Both the position numbers and the translations under genes were made by a program. This document shows, piece after piece, positions 7,673 through 12,418 of a stretch of DNA of 12,418 nt (position 1 is its first letter; each line of letters begins with the position of its first letter). This stretch comes from Acidobacteriota bacterium (GTDB lineage: Bacteria; Acidobacteriota; Blastocatellia; RBC074). The stretch spans positions 1-12,418 of the forward strand of contig JAGNMH010000075.1 of NCBI GenBank assembly GCA_017991275.1, given 5' to 3'. The notes beneath the pieces were generated by a model. The model saw only the letters and a list, made by a program, of their open reading frames with translations. It was not told the origin of the DNA and did not search any database.

Positions 7673-7985
7673 GATTGATGGTGCTCCTTCCGAGTAGATG
7701 TTGCAGTTGGGAAAACAGGCGCGGATTATCTGGCGCGCCTAAAGTGAAATCAAGGAACTGAATTAAAGCGATTTCGTTGCCGCTAAAAGCTTTGCTTGCG
7801 CCATTCGGAGCTTGCGAGCTATATTGACGCTGGTCAAAAACTTCCCCTAAAGCTCAATCAAAAGCTTGTTTGAACAGCGATTTTCCGGTGCCGCCTGTGC
7901 ATTGAGTAATCGGATTTTCAACAAACGTCTGCGACAAGTTCAAACTTCAAGGGCGTAATTTTCTGGAGACTTCAGGAGACTGACG
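7673..7985. other. Divergent intergenic region
   Basis: These 313 bp separate divergent genes and contain no credible ORF. They hold the ribosome binding site of the enoyl-CoA hydratase at the left end, a plus-strand promoter candidate near 7796-7825, and at the right end AGGAG seven bases ahead of ATG 7986. GGAGACT occurs twice just before that start (about 7965-7980). Nothing else stands out. Confidence 0.5.
7796..7837 (+). promoter_or_regulatory. Putative promoter with overlapping inverted repeat
   Basis: TTGCGC (7796-7801), an 18-bp spacer and TATATT (7820-7825) form a plausible sigma-70-type promoter for the gene starting at 7986. A short inverted repeat, TTGAC (7824-7828) and GTCAA (7833-7837) with a 4-bp gap, overlaps the -10 end and the likely start site, where a repressor would bind. 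The resulting leader would be about 155 nt. Confidence 0.4.
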
Positions 7986-9371
7986 ATGGCAAACGAATCA
8001 ATCTATTGCGCCGGTTGTGGCATTACGATGGTGTCGTTTATGAAAACCTGCCCGCGCTGCGGCACGGTTCGTACAAATTCGGCAGGAAAATTGGAAGTGA
8101 ATCCGGCCACCATCGTTGCAACAGCAGCGAATATCGCCGCCGTCACCTCGGCGGCGATAAACCACGAAAGCGACAATCTTCCCGACCACCCCGCAACGAC
8201 AATCATTCCCGTAAATGCTCTGCGACAAAACAACGATTATTACGACGAAACCGAATTCGCTCCTCCGCATAATTTCGTGCTGATGTCGCCAAACGATGAA
8301 CAGCGCCGATTCCCGCTGCTTACTCGCGCGCAACTTTCATTGATTGCGGTCGGTTTAACATTGTTACTGTTGGCATTGATCGTCGGATGGCTGTTGTGGC
8401 GTCAGCAGCGACGCGATGTGATTCAGGCCGCTAATGCCGCCGCCGCTCAGGTCCCGGCTGCAATGGCGGCAATGTCCGATCCGAATCTGGAACCGTCGCC
8501 GATGCCATCGCCCGTTGGCAGCGAAGATCAGGCGCTGTTTGAATCCGTCAAAACGGCGTTGGCGGCTTATAACCCAATCGGTTTCGGACGCTACACTTTT
8601 GAAGTCAAAGATGGCGTGGTAACGCTCAACGGCAGCGCCGAACATCAACCCGAAAAAGACGGAGCCGAAAACGTTGTCCGTCTGGTGGTTGGAGTCAAAT
8701 CAGTTGTCAATAATTTGCAGGTCAAACCCAGCGCGAATTCCGAACCGATCAAACTCAATCTGGCCGAAGCGAAATTGCTGAATGAAGCGATGCGCCGTCA
8801 GCTTCAAGAAAGCCAGCAAACCTCTGTCGAAACTCGCCAAAATCAACCTGTTGCTGTGCCTGATGCCGCACACGAGGCTGAGCGATTGCGCCGCGAACAA
8901 ATGGCAGCCAAGCAACGCGAAGAAGAAGCCGCGTTGCGATCCGCCGCCGAAGAAAAACTGAAACGAGAAACCGAGGCTTACGAAAAACGGCTGGAAGAAA
9001 TGCGCCGATCCGAAGCCGAACGTCGCGCCCGTTCCGAACAGGCTCGTCTGGATTCGACTTCGCTTCGTTATGGAACCATTGCCTGGAGCGGCATTGTTGA
9101 CGGAGTGGACGAAGTCATTATTTCAGGCTCCAGCGCATCGGTTCGTCACATAGGCGGCAACATGCCACGCGAAATACGCGCTTCGTTCAGCGCCGCCGTT
9201 CCTCGCTCACCCGTCGAAGTAAAGCTGATCTGGATTACTGGCCGAGGACAGGTTGAAGTTGTCCAGCAACCTTCGGCGGTCAACGGTTACACGACAATTG
9301 TCCGCATTGACGACAGTCAGAAAGGCGGCGACAAACGATATGAATTCACGTTGCGCTGGTCGTTGCCCTGA
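7986..9371 (+). CDS. Zinc-ribbon / TM / BON / coiled-coil membrane protein
   Basis: This 461-residue protein has an unusual order of parts. An N-terminal zinc ribbon has Cys8, Cys11, Cys21 and Cys24 (YCAGCG...CPRCG). A linker rich in Ala, Thr and Asn follows. One membrane span lies at about 116-137 (LSLIAVGLTLLLLALIVGWLLW) with the positive RQQRR after it. A BON domain sits at about 180-247 (YTFEVKDGVVTLNGSAEH...VVRLVVGVKSVVNNLQV). A Glu/Arg/Ala-rich coiled coil spans about 258-357. A strand-rich C-terminal domain of about 100 residues (YGTIAWSGIVDGVDEVIIS...YEFTLRWSLP) is one I do not recognise. The ribbon is probably cytoplasmic and the rest periplasmic. BON domains are thought to bind membranes or lipids. 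AGGAG sits seven bases before the ATG. Overall function is unknown. Confidence 0.85.
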   Translation: MANESIYCAGCGITMVSFMKTCPRCGTVRTNSAGKLEVNPATIVATAANIAAVTSAAINHESDNLPDHPATTIIPVNALRQNNDYYDETEFAPPHNFVLMSPNDEQRRFPLLTRAQLSLIAVGLTLLLLALIVGWLLWRQQRRDVIQAANAAAAQVPAAMAAMSDPNLEPSPMPSPVGSEDQALFESVKTALAAYNPIGFGRYTFEVKDGVVTLNGSAEHQPEKDGAENVVRLVVGVKSVVNNLQVKPSANSEPIKLNLAEAKLLNEAMRRQLQESQQTSVETRQNQPVAVPDAAHEAERLRREQMAAKQREEEAALRSAAEEKLKRETEAYEKRLEEMRRSEAERRARSEQARLDSTSLRYGTIAWSGIVDGVDEVIISGSSASVRHIGGNMPREIRASFSAAVPRSPVEVKLIWITGRGQVEVVQQPSAVNGYTTIVRIDDSQKGGDKRYEFTLRWSLP

Positions 9372-10063
9372 TGAATCGCAAAATCTCCGCCCGGGAGCTG
9401 GCCGAAAAACGACGGCAGTTCAAATTCATAACCCAAAATCTGGAAGCAACTTATGGCGTCCCCCGCAATGACAGCCACGAAGACCCGCTGGACGAACTCA
9501 TCAACACGATCCTTTCCCAGTCCACAACCAACATAAACAGCCACAGAGCATTTGCCAGCTTAAAGGCACGCTTTCCTGACTGGGAACGGGCAAGGCGAGC
9601 GCGACCAGCAAGCATCGCCGCTGCAATAAAATCCGGCGGTCTGGCCAACGTCAAATCCGTAGTCATCAAAAACATCTTGAACGACATCTTGACCCGGCGC
9701 GGGAACCTGGACTTGTCCTTTTTGAAGACAGTCTCAATTGACGAAGCGCGCCATTTCTTGCTTTCGCTGAAAGGCATTGGGCCGAAAACCGCCGCCTGTG
9801 TTTTATTGTTCTGCTGCAAACAATCTGTCTTTCCAATGGACACACATATTTTCAGAATTCTGCGTCGCATGGGATTGTTACCTGAAAAAATCAGCGACGA
9901 ATCGGCCCACCAAATGATCGAAAAACTGATCCCACCAAAAAAACACTACTCGTTGCACATCAATTTGATCTTTCACGGCAGACGCATCTGCCATCCACGA
10001 AACCCAAAATGCAATCAGTGTCCATTGATCGAACACTGCGAATTTGGACAGGCGCTGCCCTAA
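9371..10063 (+). CDS. Endonuclease III-like DNA glycosylase/AP lyase with 4Fe-4S cluster
   Basis: This 230-residue protein belongs to the HhH-GPD base-excision repair superfamily. The helix-hairpin-helix is LLSLKGIGPKTAACVLLF with the catalytic lysine (Lys139) expected of a bifunctional glycosylase/lyase. The catalytic aspartate is in FPMDTHIFRI (Asp157). The C-terminal iron-sulphur loop is complete: Cys207, Cys214, Cys217, Cys223 (Cx6Cx2Cx5C), the spacing of E. coli Nth. The substrate is probably oxidised or mismatched pyrimidines. LSQSTTNINSHRAF replaces the usual LSAQATD segment of canonical Nth, so this may be a divergent subfamily rather than the housekeeping enzyme. The ATG shares one base with the preceding stop (TGATG) and has no clear ribosome binding site of its own, which points to translational coupling with the BON protein. 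Confidence 0.9.
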   Translation: MNRKISARELAEKRRQFKFITQNLEATYGVPRNDSHEDPLDELINTILSQSTTNINSHRAFASLKARFPDWERARRARPASIAAAIKSGGLANVKSVVIKNILNDILTRRGNLDLSFLKTVSIDEARHFLLSLKGIGPKTAACVLLFCCKQSVFPMDTHIFRILRRMGLLPEKISDESAHQMIEKLIPPKKHYSLHINLIFHGRRICHPRNPKCNQCPLIEHCEFGQALP

Positions 10064-10365
10064 AGACAAAGGCCGGGAAATTATCGCCACCAAAGATTGA
10101 TGGGCTATGTAAAAACTGCTTCGAGCAACCAGGCTCAGACTCCTTATGCACCTTTTTGACATACAAGTTTTACTGAATCAGCGACTGGATGCCATCCACA
10201 AACTTGAATGCTAAAAAAGCATTCAACAGGTGACTCACTGTGCATTGTTTCGCTTCGTAAATTCCAAAATGAAATGGGTACCATTTAGCAAACGAACTAT
10301 CTAAGAAAGAAAATACTCTTTATTTTTCAATGGTTTAGTGGGCAATCAGGTAAGTTTTTGTGTAC
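10064..10365. other. Gene-free left flank of RNA copy 1
   Basis: No ORF is credible here. From about 10081 the sequence is recognisably similar to 10789-11079, for example TATGTAAAAACTGCTTCGA (10106) and TATGCAAAAACTACCTCGA (10808). GAATGCT (10206-10212) and AGCATTC (10218-10224) form a perfect 7-bp stem on a 5-A loop. AAATGG (10272-10277) and CCATTT (10281-10286) form a 6-bp stem. Neither stem is kept in the second copy. ACTCTTT and CATTTAGC are kept in both. No clear terminator follows the glycosylase gene. Confidence 0.45.
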
Positions 10366-10557
10366 TTGGATTCAATGGCACAGTCATTGCTAAATGGTAA
10401 GTGACAAGCAATGCTTCAGCAGTTTAGGTAAAACTCTGAAACAGGAGATGTTGGGGGACGTCAAGTGTTGAAGAGGTTTTCCAGATAAGAGCGGTTGTTT
10501 GATTGCGTATGGTTCTTGGGGGAGGCCATACGCAATTGAGCAACCGCTCTTTTTTTT
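10366..10557 (+). ncRNA. Candidate structured RNA, copy 1
   Basis: This segment of about 190 nt ends in a long hairpin and T-run and is almost identical to 11080-11269, while its surroundings are much more diverged. Visible stems, 5' to 3': CATTGCT (10385-10391) with AGCAATG (10407-10413); CTCT plus AAA (10431-10437) with AGAG-G-TTT (10472-10479), one bulged base; inside it GATGT (10447-10451) with ACGTC (10458-10462) closing a G-rich loop; then the terminator hairpin. UUGGGGGA occurs twice, once in the inner loop region and once in the terminator loop. The 5' end is uncertain and could lie as far upstream as about 10240. The T-run sits on this strand only, so transcription should be plus-strand. 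I do not recognise it as 6S, SRP, RNase P, tmRNA or a known riboswitch. Confidence 0.72.
10488..10557 (+). terminator. Long terminator hairpin of RNA copy 1
   Basis: AGAGCGGTTG (10488-10497) pairs perfectly with CAACCGCTCT (10541-10550). After a small internal loop, ATTGCGTATGG (10502-10512) pairs perfectly with CCATACGCAAT (10526-10536). The apical loop is TTCTTGGGGGAGG (10513-10525). Eight T (10550-10557) follow. At 21 base pairs the stem is much longer than a terminator needs, and its loop is identical in both copies, so it probably does more than terminate. Confidence 0.88.
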
Positions 10558-10739
10558 ATTTATGCGAGAAGTTTCCCCGGTCAAACACTCATTACGCGCC
10601 TCCTCATAGCCGACACCGCACCGATACCGCAAAAAAAACTAGCTACATATTTGGCGATTGGCTTTCCTTGAACAGGGTATGAAGCTGATGCTTCAAATTC
10701 GTTGCAGAGTCGAATCAACCAAAATACGCTCGCGAGAAA
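10558..10739. other. Gene-free right flank of RNA copy 1
   Basis: No gene is seen. The stretch is the diverged counterpart of 11270-11440, sharing GAAGTTT/CAAGTTT, (G/A)ATACCG followed by an A-rich run, TTTGGCG(A/G)TTG and AATCAACC. No intact promoter or ribosome binding site is apparent. Confidence 0.4.
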
Positions 10740-10780
10740 AACGATCTAAAAACAGTCAGACCACTTCAAAAGTTTGAGCG
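10740..10780 (+). pseudogene. Decayed remnant of a DUF1800 gene 5' end
   Basis: CTAAAAAC at 10746-10753 followed by CCACTTCAAAAGTTTGAGCG (10761-10780) matches CTAAAAAC at 11550-11557 and the 21 bases at 11565-11585 inside the DUF1800 coding region, in the same order and spacing. I count about 28 matches over 36 columns. The counterpart of the ribosome binding site, start codon and signal-peptide codons (about 100 bp) is missing here. It lies just where the first repeat unit ends. The match is short, so the call is tentative. Confidence 0.4.
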
Positions 10781-11079
10781 TATATTTTTACCCGCCCCAG
10801 CTATTGATATGCAAAAACTACCTCGACTGGTTAGTCTAAGACTCGTTCTGACACTTTTCTACTTCTGAATATCTCTGATTGGAGTTCGGTTTAGTCAAAA
10901 TTCGTAGCTGAAAATACAAAATGGTCAAAAAGCGTTCAGCTCCGAGATACCTGTGCATCGTTTCACGTCATAATTTTTCGTAGGGACTTCGCCAACATTT
11001 AGCTGCCCAAACAATCAAAACAATCAACACTCTTTGTTTTACAACGAGTTAGCAATCGAGCAAAAAAGTTTTTCCAGCT

Positions 11080-11269
11080 TTGGATTCAATGGCACAGTCA
11101 TTGCTAAATGGTAAAGTGACAAGCAATGCTTCAGCAGTTTAGGTAAAACTCTGAGACAGGAGATGTTGGGGGACGTCAAGTGTTGAAGAGATTTCCAGAT
11201 AGAGCGGCTGTTTGATTGCGTATGGTTCTTGGGGGAGGCCATACGCAATTGAGCAGCCGTTCTTTTTTT
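11080..11269 (+). ncRNA. Candidate structured RNA, copy 2
   Basis: Against copy 1 I count five substitutions and three single-base indels plus one T fewer in the tail. The differences respect the proposed structure. One inserted A is in the loop of CATTGCT (11099-11105) / AGCAATG (11122-11128). G10476 becomes A at the bulged position of the middle stem. T10495 becomes C and its partner A10543 becomes G, a compensatory change in the terminator stem. C10547 becomes T, turning G-C into a G-U wobble. The inner hairpin and both UUGGGGGA octamers are unchanged. It lies 177 bp upstream of the DUF1800 start on the same strand, so it could be an independent small RNA or an attenuator-type leader. Confidence 0.72.
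11201..11269 (+). terminator. Long terminator hairpin of RNA copy 2
   Basis: AGAGCGGCTG (11201-11210) pairs with CAGCCGTTCT (11254-11263), with one G-U wobble. ATTGCGTATGG pairs with CCATACGCAAT above the same internal loop, and the apical loop is identical to copy 1. Seven T (11263-11269) follow, ahead of the DUF1800 gene. Confidence 0.88.
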
Positions 11270-11366
11270 GCTTACACCAACAAGTTTCTTCGGCCAACCA
11301 CTCACCACTTATCTCTAACCCGGCGTTAGTGCTAATACCGTAAAATAAACAAGAACAATTTGGCGG

Positions 11367-11395
11367 TTGATTTTTGCCCTTCGCTTGAATGAAAT
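11367..11395 (+). promoter_or_regulatory. Possible DUF1800 promoter
   Basis: TTGATT (11367-11372), a 17-bp spacer and TGAAAT (11390-11395) match the -35/-10 pattern at four of six positions each. It lies between the RNA terminator and the gene, about 50 bp before the start codon, and would allow transcription independent of the RNA. Confidence 0.3.
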
Positions 11396-11446
11396 TTAAG
11401 CTGCGGACCGCAATCAACCTTGCAATACCAAGCAGTGGGAGGAAAC

Positions 11447-12418
<972 letters not shown>

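Larger units (their letters stand above)
10081..10780 (+). repeat. Tandem repeat unit 1 (about 0.7 kb)
   Basis: This block aligns along its length with the block beginning near 10789. Matching landmarks keep their order: TATG(T/C)AAAAACT (10106 / 10808), TGTGCAT (10239 / 10952), CATTTAGC (10282 / 10996), ACTCTTT (10315 / 11029), the RNA core (10366 / 11080), AATACCG or GATACCG, TTTGGCG, and AATCAACC near the end. The offset is 714 bp through the central part. Identity is about 58% in the left flank (49 of 84 ungapped positions, 10282-10365 against 10996-11079) but about 96% in the core. It is therefore an old tandem duplication with selection on the core. Confidence 0.75.
10789..11446 (+). 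repeat. Tandem repeat unit 2 (continues into the DUF1800 gene)
   Basis: This is the second copy of the unit at 10081-10780, starting directly after it. The similarity appears to run past the DUF1800 start codon to about 11585. Unlike unit 1 it retains an intact ribosome binding site and start codon for the downstream gene, so this is the functional arrangement. The segment 10789-11079 contains no gene of its own. Confidence 0.7.

Noticed and set aside
10366..10480. Known riboswitch (TPP, cobalamin, c-di-GMP, SAM) in the RNA core
   Set aside because: CTGAGA in copy 2 recalls TPP, but the other conserved boxes are missing and copy 1 has CTGAAA; no other class matched by eye.
10390..10632. Minus-strand ORF across RNA copy 1, sharing the peptide CSIAYGLPQEPYAIKQPL with an ORF in copy 2
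   Set aside because: The shared peptide only mirrors DNA identity. Single-base indels put the two halves in different frames in copy 2, there is no ribosome binding site, and the hairpin with its T-run belongs to the plus strand.
10366..11269. Retron, CRISPR or 6S RNA as the identity of the repeated RNA
   Set aside because: There is no reverse transcriptase nearby, there are only two copies with no short direct repeats and spacers, and the 5' and 3' ends do not pair around a large central bulge as 6S requires.

Overview
The window reads as an ordinary bacterial chromosome segment of roughly balanced GC with tightly packed genes on both strands. The gene set suggests an acidobacterium, most likely near the class Blastocatellia: a secreted DUF1800 protein, a haem-motif protein with a DUF5777-like outer-membrane barrel, a zinc-ribbon/BON protein and a DUF47-Pit phosphate operon. 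This placement is inference from gene content. No tRNA, rRNA, insertion sequence or CRISPR array was seen.

Layout. Positions 2-2856 (+) hold the end of a von Willebrand factor A (VWA) protein, overlapped by four bases by a 781-residue soluble lytic transglycosylase. Positions 2988-4689 (-) hold a phosphate operon, DUF47/PhoU-like regulator then Pit transporter, with a recognisable promoter. Positions 4967-5227 (+) encode an 86-residue membrane protein of unknown function, divergent from the phosphate operon and followed by a strong terminator. Positions 5395-6636 (-) encode an exported CxxCH/beta-barrel protein, and 6896-7672 (-) an enoyl-CoA hydratase. Positions 7986-10063 (+) hold a zinc-ribbon/TM/BON/coiled-coil protein whose stop overlaps the start of an endonuclease III-like DNA glycosylase.

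Positions 10064-11446 are about 1.4 kb without a protein gene and are the most interesting part. They contain an old tandem duplication of a roughly 0.7 kb unit. Inside each unit lies a core of about 190 nt (10366-10557 and 11080-11269) ending in a long hairpin and a T-run. The two cores differ by only five substitutions and three single-base indels, whereas the flanks are only about 58% identical. One substitution pair in the hairpin is compensatory (U-A to C-G). This is strong internal evidence for a conserved, plus-strand structured RNA that I do not recognise from any family. Each RNA can show the octamer UUGGGGGA in two different hairpin loops.

Positions 11447-12418 (+) begin a secreted DUF1800 protein cut by the window end. 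Its 5' coding region has a decayed counterpart at the end of the first repeat unit (about 10740-10780). The duplicated block was therefore probably 'RNA plus start of DUF1800', which ties the RNA to that gene family either as a leader/attenuator or as a linked small RNA.
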